Of a DNA stretch of 17,653 nt, positions 1 to 7,888 are shown piece by piece. Each line of letters opens with the position of its first letter. Within the stretch, counting starts at the first letter, position 1. The translations under genes were made by a program, and so were the position numbers. The notes beneath the pieces are model-generated. The model worked only from the letters and a program-made list of their open reading frames with translations. It did not search any database and was not told where the DNA came from. Origin of the DNA: Candidatus Helarchaeota archaeon (GTDB lineage: Archaea; Asgardarchaeota; Lokiarchaeia; Helarchaeales; HEL-GB-A); assembly GCA_013375405.1 (NCBI GenBank), contig JABXJU010000078.1, forward strand, positions 1 to 17,653, given 5' to 3'.

Positions 1-539
1 TGGAATTTCGCTTCATTCATAGGAGCTGCACTCATCATAAGAAAAGATCCAATCAACCAAATCCCACATAATACAATTGCAGGCCAGAAGAGAAGATGTG
101 GCACAGAAATTCCATATGTCGCAATACTTTGCGGTTCATCAAGAAAATTTTGAATCGAGTTTTGTTGTGCACTTAAAATTAAAACTGACGCAAGAAGACA
201 AGCTAAACCTGCTATAGAAGTTAAAAATTGGAGAAATCCAGAAAATCGGATTCCTATATTAGTCCGAAATAATGAGATAAATAGCCCTAATAATCCTACA
301 GCAAATATAATCCAATAAATTATAGGTAAAAGTATGGTAACCGTATTTGCAATACCAATTCCTTCTCCTTCTAATCCCTGAAAATAATCTCCATATTCTT
401 GAAGTGTCCCTGGATAATCGGTAATTAATGAGATATTAAATATTCCTATAATTAAACCAACAATTATTGATGTAACCGACCCAACAAATCCCATCCATGC
501 TGCTTCAATTTCAAACATGTTCTTTCTATATTCACTCAT
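1..539 (-). CDS. Predicted four-helix integral membrane protein, C-terminus cut by the left edge
   Basis: The reverse strand is open from the ATG at 537-539 to the window edge, giving about 179 residues with no stop. A Shine-Dalgarno-like AGGAGG lies 11 bases upstream of the ATG and supports this start. The protein begins MSEYRKNMFEIE and shows four hydrophobic stretches at about residues 16-36, 66-90, 99-121 and 146-168. The loop between the first two is acidic and aromatic (TDYPGTLQEYGDYF). The third and fourth are separated by a polar loop of about 25 residues. I do not recognise the family; small tetraspan proteins of this look are common in archaea and usually unannotated. It is divergent from the RFC locus across 213 bases. 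Its C-terminal end lies outside the window, so total length and any soluble domain are unknown. Confidence 0.7.
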   Translation of the reverse strand, partial: MSEYRKNMFEIEAAWMGFVGSVTSIIVGLIIGIFNISLITDYPGTLQEYGDYFQGLEGEGIGIANTVTILLPIIYWIIFAVGLLGLFISLFRTNIGIRFSGFLQFLTSIAGLACLLASVLILSAQQNSIQNFLDEPQSIATYGISVPHLLFWPAIVLCGIWLIGSFLMMSAAPMNEAKF

Positions 540-716
540 TTTGAAAGATGCCTCCTGATAAACTTTATAACTCATAGGTTTTTAGCTATCTTTCCGAAGG
601 TCGGTGGATAAAGTTATCCAAATGAAATTCGAATATATATACTTTTTAAAAGGTTTTAGGTGTTTAATTGATTAAGATTCAAGGAAACTTTATTGTTTTT
701 GTTTTTATTTTATTCT

Positions 717-726
717 CTTATAAAAA
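717..726 (+). promoter_or_regulatory. Probable TATA box for the RFC locus
   Basis: CTTATAAAAA lies about 30 bases upstream of the ATG at 753. An archaeal start site about 25 bases downstream would give a transcript with almost no leader. This is inferred from composition and spacing only, in an AT-rich background. Confidence 0.35.
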
Positions 727-752
727 ATTATTGATATGGAGTTGTGAATTAG

Positions 753-908
753 ATGTTGCAAGTGAATGAAATATGGACTGAAAAATTTCGCCCAATGACG
801 CTACAAAACCTCATCGGGATGGAAGACAAAGAAGCCCAATTAAAAGGCTATGTTGAGAAAAGAACCTTACCTCATTTACTGTTGGTAGGTCCTCCAGGTA
901 CAGAGTAA
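753..908 (+). pseudogene. rfcS: 5' fragment of a split replication factor C small-subunit gene
   Basis: The ATG at 753 opens a 51-codon frame reading MLQVNEIWTEKFRP, then LIGMEDKE, then HLLLVGPPGTE and a TAA stop at 906-908. This is the canonical N-terminus of archaeal RFC small subunits: the W-x-E-K-F/Y-R-P motif, the helix that follows it, and the strand leading into the Walker A loop. The family reads GPPGTGKT here. This frame stops after GPPGT-E, and the remainder of the protein continues in another frame (see 956-1828). A weak GGAG lies 12 bases before the ATG. The fragment alone cannot fold into an AAA+ domain. It is either the beginning of a frameshifted gene, a pseudogene, a sequencing or assembly error, or the first part of an mRNA rejoined by some unseen process. 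Confidence 0.75.
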
Positions 909-955
909 TTAAATATTTCTCGCCTAAAGGCAGAACCTCCACAATTTTAAGTTTA

Positions 956-1828
956 TTGAGTGATTTATTTCAGGAATATTTCAGCTATAATGTTGAAGAA
1001 ATCAATGCTAACGATTCCAAAGATTATTTTATCAAATTTAAGCGGAAATGGTATAATCTTGCTGAACAGGAATATAAACGTACGAATTCTGGAACCCCTG
1101 GATTAACTTTTCTCTTTAAGAGCATTTTTCGTAATTTTCCAATGATGCGTTCATTTTCAGAAGTTCCTTTCCGTGCTCTAATTATTAAGGACGCTGATAA
1201 CCTTACTATGAATATTCAACAAGCATTACGTCGGACAATAGAAAGAAGCACACGTACATGCCGATTCTGTCTTATATGTGAAAACCTTTCAAAAATAATT
1301 AAGCCTATTCGATCAAGATTTATAATTTTACATTTTAATCCACTAAGTGATTCGAATATTATAGCGATTCTCCGCTATATCATATCTAAAGAAGAAATCT
1401 CTATTGATGATGAAGCTATATCATCGATTCTTTATTTAGGTAAAAGAAACATGATTCGAACTATAAATTTACTCCAAGCTGTAGCCTCAGTTCATATTGG
1501 AGAAAGAATTGATGCTGATTCAGTTCATAAAACAGCTAATCAATTTTTAGATTATAAAGTGAAAGAAATGATTGGACTCGCCTTAAATAAAGATTTTTTA
1601 GCAGCAAGGACGAAATTACGTGAATTATTTATCCAATATGGTTTGACGGGAACTCAAATAACCAGCCATATTCGTCTCGCAGTTACAAAATTTCCTATTC
1701 CTGAAGAATGGAAAGTTTTTATTTTTGATTTACTAGGAGATTACGAACTACGATTACAAAAAGGTGCCAACGAAGAGATTCACTTAAGCGCATTTATAGC
1801 TCAACTAGGGATTTTAAACCTCAATTAA
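956..1828 (+). CDS. rfcS: Replication factor C small subunit, main part, degenerate ATPase
   Basis: This frame carries the rest of the RFC small subunit (clamp loader for PCNA): a SYNVEEINANDS segment, a QQALRRTIE helix, the sensor-1 region CLICENLSKIIKP, the arginine-finger motif SRF (usually SRC), and the C-terminal collar domain. TTG at 956 is the first standard start codon, but homology begins earlier: the same frame upstream reads GRTSTILSLL from 929, matching the end of Walker A (GKT-S/T) and its helix. The frame is open back to 857. To join the 5' fragment (753-908), a -1 change near 902 would leave about nine extra residues inside Walker A. Walker B reads ALIIKDADNLT instead of LDEAD, so the acidic pair is lost. 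The arginine finger survives, so this may be a non-hydrolysing structural subunit, as one eukaryotic RFC small subunit is. It lies 14 bases before rfcL and is probably cotranscribed. Confidence 0.8.
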   Translation: MSDLFQEYFSYNVEEINANDSKDYFIKFKRKWYNLAEQEYKRTNSGTPGLTFLFKSIFRNFPMMRSFSEVPFRALIIKDADNLTMNIQQALRRTIERSTRTCRFCLICENLSKIIKPIRSRFIILHFNPLSDSNIIAILRYIISKEEISIDDEAISSILYLGKRNMIRTINLLQAVASVHIGERIDADSVHKTANQFLDYKVKEMIGLALNKDFLAARTKLRELFIQYGLTGTQITSHIRLAVTKFPIPEEWKVFIFDLLGDYELRLQKGANEEIHLSAFIAQLGILNLN

Positions 1829-1842
1829 AATGGACGGATAAT

Positions 1843-3102
1843 ATGAGTCAATCTCAAATTTGGACCCAGAAATACACTCCCGAAAATACAGAAGATATTG
1901 TCGGAAACCCATCTGCTGTTAAAAAGGTTGATGACTATCTATTAAATTTTCGCAAAATATCCTCAAAACAAAATACTATCATTCTTGTGGGCCCTCCTGG
2001 AACTGGGAAAACAGCAACAGTTTATGTTATGGCTGTTAGACATAATTATGATTTAATCGAAATTAATGCAAGTGATATTAGAAATAAAGATAAAATAAAA
2101 CGCCTTGTCGGAACTGCTGCCATGAAAAAATCCATTAAAAGTAAAAAGGGAACCATTATATTAGTTGACGAAGTTGATGGAATTAGTGGGATACAAGATC
2201 GCGGCGGCATTGGCGCCCTCATTAATATAATTAAGGACACAAGAAATCCTATCATATTAACTGCTAATGATCTTTCTGACCAGAAATTCAACACACTAAA
2301 ACGCAATGTCCAAGAAATTAAATTCAAAGCAATTCAAAAAACAACTATAAAAAAAGTTTTACAAAAAATCTGTAACACGGAGAATATTGAGTGTGATGAT
2401 AAAGTATTGATGCAGATAAGTGAAAATGCGAGAGGTGATTTGAGAGCTGCGATTAATGATTTACAGAGTGTTGCGGCGGGTAAGAGTCATCTCATAATAG
2501 ATGATCTCAAAAATCTCCATCAAATCCGTGATGAGGATAAAACTATTTTTGAAGCTCTAAGGGTTATTTTCCGAGAGCAGAATGTTGAGGAAATTCAAAA
2601 AATACTCTGGCAAGTAAATATCAGCACTCGCGACTTTAGCTTACTCATGCAGCGAATTAACGAAATAATTCCGGAACATATGAAAGATCCACAGGAGTTA
2701 GCAGCTGCTTATCAAGCTTTATCGAATGCAGATATAATCTGGGGACGAATCCAACGCAAAGCTGAAAAAAGTATATGGCGGCTCTTTCCATATTTCTCAC
2801 TTGAATTATCTGCAGGTGTCTCTCTAGCGCGAACCAAATCACCATATCATTTTGTGAATTATTATAGTATATTTCCTCGATTTTTCTTTCAAAATCTTAG
2901 TAAACTTAGACGTGGTGATATGGCCTCAATAGGTGAAAAAATCCGAACCAAAACTGGTGTAGGGATTTCTAAAGCTATTGCTGAATATCTCCCCTTCTTG
3001 AGTATAATTTACAAATATAATCCTGATGAAGCAAAAAAACTTAGCGTTTATTTTAATTTCGAAAAAAAAGAGGAACGATTCATAAGAGATTTCTGGAAAT
3101 AA
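1843..3102 (+). CDS. rfcL: Replication factor C large subunit (clamp-loader AAA+ ATPase)
   Basis: The 419-residue product is the archaeal RFC large subunit, which with small subunits opens PCNA and loads it on primed DNA. The AAA+ core is intact: Walker A GPPGTGKT at 50-57, the INASD segment at about 74-78, Walker B VDEVDG at 108-113, and sensor-1 TAND at about 140-143. The region after about 240 is the helical collar and C-terminal domain. The last residues, ERFIRDFW at 411-418, fit the PCNA-interacting pattern (x-x-x-I-x-x-F-W) with Glu in place of the usual Gln, at the extreme C-terminus where archaeal RfcL normally carries its PIP box. The ATG at 1843 follows the rfcS stop by 14 bases. 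Length is within the range for archaeal RfcL (roughly 400-500). Confidence 0.93.
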   Translation: MSQSQIWTQKYTPENTEDIVGNPSAVKKVDDYLLNFRKISSKQNTIILVGPPGTGKTATVYVMAVRHNYDLIEINASDIRNKDKIKRLVGTAAMKKSIKSKKGTIILVDEVDGISGIQDRGGIGALINIIKDTRNPIILTANDLSDQKFNTLKRNVQEIKFKAIQKTTIKKVLQKICNTENIECDDKVLMQISENARGDLRAAINDLQSVAAGKSHLIIDDLKNLHQIRDEDKTIFEALRVIFREQNVEEIQKILWQVNISTRDFSLLMQRINEIIPEHMKDPQELAAAYQALSNADIIWGRIQRKAEKSIWRLFPYFSLELSAGVSLARTKSPYHFVNYYSIFPRFFFQNLSKLRRGDMASIGEKIRTKTGVGISKAIAEYLPFLSIIYKYNPDEAKKLSVYFNFEKKEERFIRDFWK

Positions 3103-3122
3103 AAAATGCAAAAATCATAATT

Positions 3123-3389
3123 TCATAAACGAGACACGAGCTCTACTTCAACACGGCTGACTTCACTGATTGATGATATAGCTTCCTCAGCTGGATCTGT
3201 TCCACCTTCTGCTTCCGGCATTATAACAGTCACCTTGAGACACTTTAAACCGTAGGCAATGGGTTCTTCTTTTACTTTATAAATCCTCATACCTTCAGGT
3301 AGAACATTTTTAATTTGCTCTTGCAATTTATTTAAATCAACTTCTATACCAACTGGAAGAACTTTCATTTGAACCACAACATCTGCCAT
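3123..3389 (-). CDS. ef1b: Translation elongation factor 1-beta (aEF1-beta)
   Basis: This 88-residue protein is the archaeal elongation factor 1-beta, the nucleotide exchange factor that swaps GDP for GTP on aEF1-alpha. It has the compact ferredoxin-like fold and expected length (about 88-90). Recognisable segments are the N-terminal strand VVVQMKVLPVG, the central helix LNKLQEQIKNVLPEG, the PIAYGLKCLKV strand and the terminal VSRVEVELVSR strand. The ATG is preceded by GGAGG about 9 bases upstream. The zinc-ribbon gene at 3416-3592 sits directly upstream on the same strand with a 26-base gap, an arrangement widely conserved in archaea. Confidence 0.95.
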   Translation of the reverse strand: MADVVVQMKVLPVGIEVDLNKLQEQIKNVLPEGMRIYKVKEEPIAYGLKCLKVTVIMPEAEGGTDPAEEAISSISEVSRVEVELVSRL

Positions 3390-3415
3390 TGGGTCGCCTC
3401 CTATTGTTATTGGTA

Positions 3416-3592
3416 TTAAGGCCCCTCAAAATCACATTTTGAACATTTATAAAAACGCGCAAATTGACGACAGCGTTCGCAACGCCAGATCGTTACATTA
3501 CTACAATTCGGACATGAAAACTTTACTGCAAATTCTCTTGGAATCATAATTTTTCCGCAACTAGCACAAATAGGGGTCTCGATGTTAGCCAA
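3416..3592 (-). CDS. Small zinc-ribbon protein (HVO_2753-like) upstream of aEF1-beta
   Basis: I found this 58-residue gene by reading the reverse strand between aEF1-beta and the flavoprotein. It starts with TTG (3590-3592), preceded by GAGGT about 9 bases upstream. It has four CxxC-type knuckles: CASC, CPNC, CERC and CSKC, enough for two zinc sites. The middle reads IMIPREFAVKFSCPNC and the end is CDFEGP. This is the small archaeal zinc-ribbon, RNA-binding-type family (DUF1610-like) that typically precedes the aEF1-beta gene. The spacing to the next gene suggests cotranscription. A role in translation is inferred from this conserved linkage. The exact biochemical function is not established by the sequence. 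Confidence 0.88.
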   Translation of the reverse strand: MANIETPICASCGKIMIPREFAVKFSCPNCSNVTIWRCERCRQFARFYKCSKCDFEGP

Positions 3593-3683
3593 AATCCTTA
3601 ACCTCAGAATAATTGTAACTATTTCAGGTTCTTTTTACGTAATACTTGAAGTTATTTTAAATTTTCCATATAATCATAGATAT

Positions 3684-4904
3684 TTACCGCAGAAAAATTC
3701 TGGTTAAGGTCGCTATTCCAATTTTCAAGATTTTTGGACTAAATAACACTCTTTTAATTAAAGCTCCTTGCATATCCATATCTCCAATTTCTTCTATTAA
3801 TTCCGGAATTCCCTCTTTAGAAAGTGATAAAAAAAGTTCGTCAATAATTTTATCTGGCATCGAATCTACAGTCCCTCTGAGAATTCTCATCAGCCTTAAT
3901 TCTCTCAAATAAAGCCGATGCCATTCTATTTCATACTTTTTCAGAATATTTCCTGAGAATTCATTTTTCTCAATAGCATCTTTCGATACTTTTCCTGCAA
4001 TTTTGGCGCATAATCCTCCAAAAACAATTCCTCCCCCTGTCGTTGCTTTAACTTGCCCAACCGAATCTCCTATTCCCATAAAACCCGGCGCGTAAGTTTT
4101 TTTAATAGGTCCCCTAAGATGCAAAAAACCCCCACCCTTCTGATATATTATCCCATTTTTCAATTTTTTTGATGCAATGGGATGTTTGTTGATAAAATAA
4201 TTCAAATAATCTTTGGGTTTACCAAATTTACTTCCTATTGCAATTCTGGCAGTGTTATTAGATGTAGGAATGATGTATGCGAAAAATCCTGGAGATATTT
4301 TTCTTCCCATGTAAATTTCAACAAAATCTTCATCAATTTTTACATTTTTCATTTCATATTGGACAGCAGGAACTAAAGTATCCCATCTCGTTGGCGTTAA
4401 CCCCATAACTTTTATAAATTTTGTCCTGACCCCTTCCCCATCAAGCACAATTTTGGATTTTATTTTTATTATGTTTTCTTCTTTCTTCACCTTTAATCCA
4501 ATAGCTTTTTCATCCTTTTTTATTATTGAAATGACTTTAGCGTTAAGATGAACTTTTCCATCCAATTCTTCCACTTGACTCATTAAAAATTTATCAAATT
4601 TCGCTCTATCAAGAACATATGCTTGAGTTTTTTTCCTGCTCACTCTAACTGTATATCCTGAAGGGGAATAAAATATTGAGCCTCTTACTCGGTGCTGAAT
4701 GCACTCATCAGGAATTTTGATTTGCAATCTTCTGAACCCATTTATACTCACCAATCCCGCACAATTCACAGGAACCCCTATCTCTTTATGTTCTTCAAAA
4801 ATATCTACTGTATTTTTACGAGATTTTAAGATTTCCATCGCTGCAAATGCGGAGGCAGGTCCTCCTCCGATACATGCCACATCGGTTTGTATTTCTTCAG
4901 TCAC
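3684..4904 (-). CDS. Geranylgeranyl reductase family FAD-dependent oxidoreductase
   Basis: The 406-residue product has an N-terminal FAD-binding Rossmann motif (VACIGGGPASAFAAMEIL at about 9-26), a PVNCAGLVS segment near 44-52 as in archaeal geranylgeranyl reductases, and the second flavin motif MGIGDSVGQVKATTGGGI near 275. The substrate-cavity region PGFFAYIIP...ARIAIG corresponds to the family's YxWxFP...GxG pattern but has diverged from it. The family saturates the double bonds of geranylgeranyl chains in archaeal membrane lipids or reduces related isoprenoids. A digeranylgeranylglycerophospholipid reductase is the best guess, but archaea carry several paralogs and this could act on menaquinone or another polyprenyl substrate. 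The start is GTG at 4902-4904 with AGAGG about 11 bases upstream. The divergent neighbour at 5066 shares the 160-base upstream region. Confidence 0.85.
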   Translation of the reverse strand: MTEEIQTDVACIGGGPASAFAAMEILKSRKNTVDIFEEHKEIGVPVNCAGLVSINGFRRLQIKIPDECIQHRVRGSIFYSPSGYTVRVSRKKTQAYVLDRAKFDKFLMSQVEELDGKVHLNAKVISIIKKDEKAIGLKVKKEENIIKIKSKIVLDGEGVRTKFIKVMGLTPTRWDTLVPAVQYEMKNVKIDEDFVEIYMGRKISPGFFAYIIPTSNNTARIAIGSKFGKPKDYLNYFINKHPIASKKLKNGIIYQKGGGFLHLRGPIKKTYAPGFMGIGDSVGQVKATTGGGIVFGGLCAKIAGKVSKDAIEKNEFSGNILKKYEIEWHRLYLRELRLMRILRGTVDSMPDKIIDELFLSLSKEGIPELIEEIGDMDMQGALIKRVLFSPKILKIGIATLTRIFLR

Positions 4905-5000
4905 CCAGTTTCAATCCTCTCATTACTATGATTTTACTTTGAATATTCTTACTTGCAATAAACTTAGATTTATTTTAATATTTATTGCGGACAAAAAACA

Positions 5001-5013
5001 AAAACCTATAAAG
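5001..5013 (+). promoter_or_regulatory. Probable BRE/TATA element for the gene at 5066
   Basis: AAAACC followed by TATAAAG gives a purine-rich BRE plus TATA box. Initiation about 25 bases downstream (near 5036) would fall after the TTG at 5033 and leave a leader of about 30 bases before the ATG at 5066. This is one reason for choosing the ATG. Confidence 0.4.
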
Positions 5014-5065
5014 TGTCGTTTGCTAAAAGGTATTGAAGATAACAATATATGATAGGTATTGCGCT

Positions 5066-5398
5066 ATGAAATTTTTAATGAGAGGTACGATAGCACATAT
5101 TATTTTACAAGAGAATACAAAAATTACTGACATTATCCAAGAAATTATGGTTCGCCCTCCCGAAAAATATAGCTTGGAAGTACATTTGGACAGAAATAGA
5201 GAAGTTGTAAGTATAATTATTTTCGATATAGGAGGGGGCACTGAAAAAATAATAACAATCCTTAAATTTTTCATCAAAACATATGAAAAAAAGCAAGATT
5301 ATGATTCAATCGTGCTCTCATTTCGCCAAATCATAAGAGAATTGTATAAAATCAAGCCAATATACCCGCGAAATTTATTTCGGTTTGATTCGGAGTGA
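5066..5398 (+). CDS. Hypothetical protein, 110 residues
   Basis: I do not recognise this protein. It starts MKFLMRGTIAHII and ends PRNLFRFDSE. The pattern suggests an alternating alpha/beta fold: a strand near 5-14, a helix near 19-28, the strand-turn-strand EVHLDRNREVVSIIIFDIGG at about 37-56, and helices over 58-70 and 80-93. An earlier in-frame TTG at 5033 is possible, but the TATA box at 5001-5013 would put the transcript start after it. No transmembrane segment or cysteine motif is present. It lies 80 bases upstream of Cdc48, which has its own strong promoter, so it is probably a separate unit. The phrase DIGGGT resembles a phosphate loop of the actin/Hsp70 fold but lacks the rest of that domain. 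Confidence 0.6.
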   Translation: MKFLMRGTIAHIILQENTKITDIIQEIMVRPPEKYSLEVHLDRNREVVSIIIFDIGGGTEKIITILKFFIKTYEKKQDYDSIVLSFRQIIRELYKIKPIYPRNLFRFDSE

Positions 5399-5429
5399 AT
5401 TCCTTCCTCTTTTTAAAAAAATTTTTTTT

Positions 5430-5448
5430 CGAAAACTTCTATAAAAGG
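5430..5448 (+). promoter_or_regulatory. Strong BRE/TATA promoter of the Cdc48 gene
   Basis: CGAAAACT (BRE-like, 5430-5437) is followed by TCTATAAAAGG (5438-5448). Initiation about 25 bases downstream falls near 5469, giving a leader of about 10 bases before the ATG at 5479. This is the best-looking archaeal promoter in the window. Confidence 0.55.
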
Positions 5449-5478
5449 GGTTGTGTTTTATATTGCAGATAATAATCA

Positions 5479-7710
5479 ATGAGCTTTTGGGGATTGATAG
5501 AATTGGAAGACGACACTGCGGAACCAAAAGATGAGATAGAAGTAAAAGTCGCTAAAGCTAAACAACGAGACGTTGGACGGTCCATTATCCGATTAGATTC
5601 CGATACTTTTCAACACTTAAAGGTTCGGACGGGCGACATCGTAAAAATAAAAGGGAAAGGCCGGGTCACTGCAGCGATTGTATGGCCTGCCTATAAAGAA
5701 GACGAGCGGATGGGCATAATACGAATGGATGGGCGACTTCGTAAGAATGTAGGGGTCTCAATTGGAGAGAGAGTTCATATTCAAAAAGCCCTTGAAAAAC
5801 CGGCAAGAGAAGTCTTGCTTGCACCGACTAATGTGCGAATTACATCAGGTGATCCCTATGTAGAGAGTTTTATTAAACGGAAGCTCCTCAATTATCCCCT
5901 CACTCAAGGCGATGTTATTTATATCCCAATTGGAATTGCCAGGGAAGTTCCGTTCCAAATTATTGGAACAAAACCTAAAGGAATTGTAGTTGTAAAACAA
6001 AAAACTATGTTAAGGGTGAGTGAGCAAGCCAAGGACGAAATACCGGGTGGTATTCCTGTTATTACTTATGAAGATGTTGGAGGACTAAAAGCTGAAATTC
6101 AACGTATTCGTGAAATGGTTGAACTCCCTTTAAAACATCCTGAACTTTTCAAAAAATTAGGGATTGATCCACCAAAAGGCGTTTTACTCCGAGGGCCGCC
6201 AGGATGCGGAAAAACACTCCTTGTGAAGGCTGTGGCAAACGAATCCGACGCATTTTTTAAACCTATAAATGGGCCTGAAGTTATGAGTAAATTCTATGGC
6301 GAGTCCGAGAAAAGACTTAGAACTCTCTTTGATGATGCTGAAAAGAGATCACCCAGTATAGTTTTTATAGATGAACTGGACGCAATCGCTCCGAAACGAG
6401 AAGAGGTAACGGGTGAAGTAGAACGGCGAGTGGTGGCCCAACTCCTAGCTCTTATGGATGGTCTAAAAGCTCGTGGAAAAGTCGTGATTATCGGTGCAAC
6501 TAATAGAGCAAATGCGCTCGATCCTGCATTACGGCGTCCTGGCCGCTTTGACCGCGAAATTGAAATCGGAGTTCCTGATAAAAATGGACGAAAAGAAATT
6601 TTACAGATTCATTCTCGCGGGATGCCTTTAACTGACGATGTAGATTTGACATTGTTGGCTAATATTACTCACGGATATGTTGGAGCTGACCTGGCTGCAC
6701 TTAGCCGCGAGGCAGCCATGAAAGCTCTCCGAAGATATCTCCCAAAAATAAATATTGAAGAGGAAGAAATTCCTCCCGAGATACTTGATCAAATTGAAGT
6801 TCGCATGGAGGACTTTCTATCTGCCTTGAAAGAAATTTCACCCTCAGCTATTCGTGAGGTATTAATCGAAATCCCGAATGTTCATTGGTCTGATGTCGGA
6901 GGATTAGAAAGTGTCAAACAAGAGTTACGAGAAGCAGTTGAATGGCCTCTTAAGGATCAAGAAAGCTTTAAAAGGATGGGAATTACTCCCCCTAAAGGTG
7001 TTCTTCTTGTAGGGCCTCCTGGATGCGGAAAAACTCTCTTAGCTAAAGCGATAGCTACGGAAAGCGAAGCAAATTTCATATCGATTAAGGGGCCAGAGGT
7101 ACTCTCAAAATGGGTCGGCGAATCTGAAAAAGCTGTCCGCGAAGTCTTTCGCAAAGCTCGACAAGCTTCTCCAGCTATCGTTTTTTTTGATGAAATAGAT
7201 GCAATTGCACCAAAACGCGGTATGACTCACGATTCAAATGTAACCGCACGTGTAATTAGTCAACTTTTAACTGAAATGGATGGACTTGAAACTCTTCGAG
7301 ACGTTGTAGTTATTGCTGCCACTAATCGCCCTGACATTATTGACCGGGCACTCCTGCGTGTTGGGCGATTTGATCGCATTATTTATGTTGGTGCTCCTGA
7401 TTTAGAAAGCCGTCTGAAAATTTTCGAGCTTTATACTGTAAATATGCCCCTAGCAGAAGATGTTAATCTTGATTATCTCGCCCGAATGACAAAAGATTTT
7501 GCTGGGAGTGATATTGAAGGTGCTTGCAATGAAGCAGCTCTACTTGCTCTCCGTGAAGATCGTGCTGCTGATATAGTCTATCTCCACCACTTTGAAACCG
7601 CGATCAAACAAATTCACCCTACCATCCTTCCTGATGTCCGGGCCTTCTACAAAAAGAGTATGGAAAAGTTGAAAAAGCCGCCAACAGAGGCTTCAAGTCA
7701 TTACGGGTAG
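5479..7710 (+). CDS. cdc48: Cdc48/VCP/VAT-type double AAA+ ATPase
   Basis: The 743-residue protein has the full Cdc48 layout: a substrate/cofactor-binding N-domain (residues 1 to about 195), then D1 and D2 AAA+ rings. It unfolds and extracts protein substrates and probably feeds the 20S proteasome. Walker A is GPPGCGKT in both rings (239-246 and 512-519). Walker B is FIDELD (296-301) in D1 and FFDEID (569-574) in D2. Pore loops read KFYGES and KWVGES. The arginine-finger helices end in RPGRFDRE (D1) and RVGRFDR (D2). Both P-loops have Cys where Thr is usual, an uncommon but conservative variant. The last residues are SHYG, so the penultimate Tyr matches the HbYX proteasome-docking pattern except that the preceding residue is His. 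The ATG is 10 bases after the predicted transcript start and has no clear Shine-Dalgarno, as in near-leaderless archaeal mRNAs. Confidence 0.96.
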   Translation: MSFWGLIELEDDTAEPKDEIEVKVAKAKQRDVGRSIIRLDSDTFQHLKVRTGDIVKIKGKGRVTAAIVWPAYKEDERMGIIRMDGRLRKNVGVSIGERVHIQKALEKPAREVLLAPTNVRITSGDPYVESFIKRKLLNYPLTQGDVIYIPIGIAREVPFQIIGTKPKGIVVVKQKTMLRVSEQAKDEIPGGIPVITYEDVGGLKAEIQRIREMVELPLKHPELFKKLGIDPPKGVLLRGPPGCGKTLLVKAVANESDAFFKPINGPEVMSKFYGESEKRLRTLFDDAEKRSPSIVFIDELDAIAPKREEVTGEVERRVVAQLLALMDGLKARGKVVIIGATNRANALDPALRRPGRFDREIEIGVPDKNGRKEILQIHSRGMPLTDDVDLTLLANITHGYVGADLAALSREAAMKALRRYLPKINIEEEEIPPEILDQIEVRMEDFLSALKEISPSAIREVLIEIPNVHWSDVGGLESVKQELREAVEWPLKDQESFKRMGITPPKGVLLVGPPGCGKTLLAKAIATESEANFISIKGPEVLSKWVGESEKAVREVFRKARQASPAIVFFDEIDAIAPKRGMTHDSNVTARVISQLLTEMDGLETLRDVVVIAATNRPDIIDRALLRVGRFDRIIYVGAPDLESRLKIFELYTVNMPLAEDVNLDYLARMTKDFAGSDIEGACNEAALLALREDRAADIVYLHHFETAIKQIHPTILPDVRAFYKKSMEKLKKPPTEASSHYG

Positions 7711-7730
7711 CGAATATTCTGTTAAATCGC

Positions 7731-7741
7731 CGCCTTTTTTT
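7731..7741 (+). terminator. T-rich terminator after cdc48
   Basis: A GC-rich CGCCGCC is followed by a run of seven T residues about 25 bases after the stop codon. T-tracts terminate archaeal transcription without needing a hairpin. No strong stem is visible. Confidence 0.4.
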
Positions 7742-7888
7742 CAATTAGGTCCTTAATGAAAACAATAGGACACATTTTTAAGTATATGATTTAATATATT
7801 CTTTGACTTTTAATTACAAGAATTTTCGCAAAATAAACTGATATTTTGTTTATTTTTTAAGAATTCTACATTTTTATGGAGTTATACT

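Noticed and set aside
903..931. Mini-intein in the RfcS P-loop.
   Set aside because: The insertion is far too short for any splicing domain and lacks the initial Cys/Ser and terminal His-Asn residues. Only the location recalls RFC inteins.
895..940. Possible archaeal bulge-helix-bulge intron restoring the RfcS frame (removing about 26 bases gives GPPGTGRTS).
   Set aside because: Excision between the G at 903 and GC at 930-931 would restore the frame, but I could find only a 4-base AGGU/ACCU pairing across the junction and no matching central helix or bulges. It would be a very short intron, and the product would still carry GRT.
2046..2327. Reverse-strand open frames inside rfcL, and similar frames opposite cdc48, the flavoprotein and thiD.
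   Set aside because: They are antiparallel shadows of genes with strong family motifs and show none of their own.
5222..5245. DIGGGT in the 110-residue hypothetical protein as an actin/Hsp70-type phosphate loop.
   Set aside because: The protein is too short for that fold and has no second phosphate or adenosine motif; coincidence is more likely.
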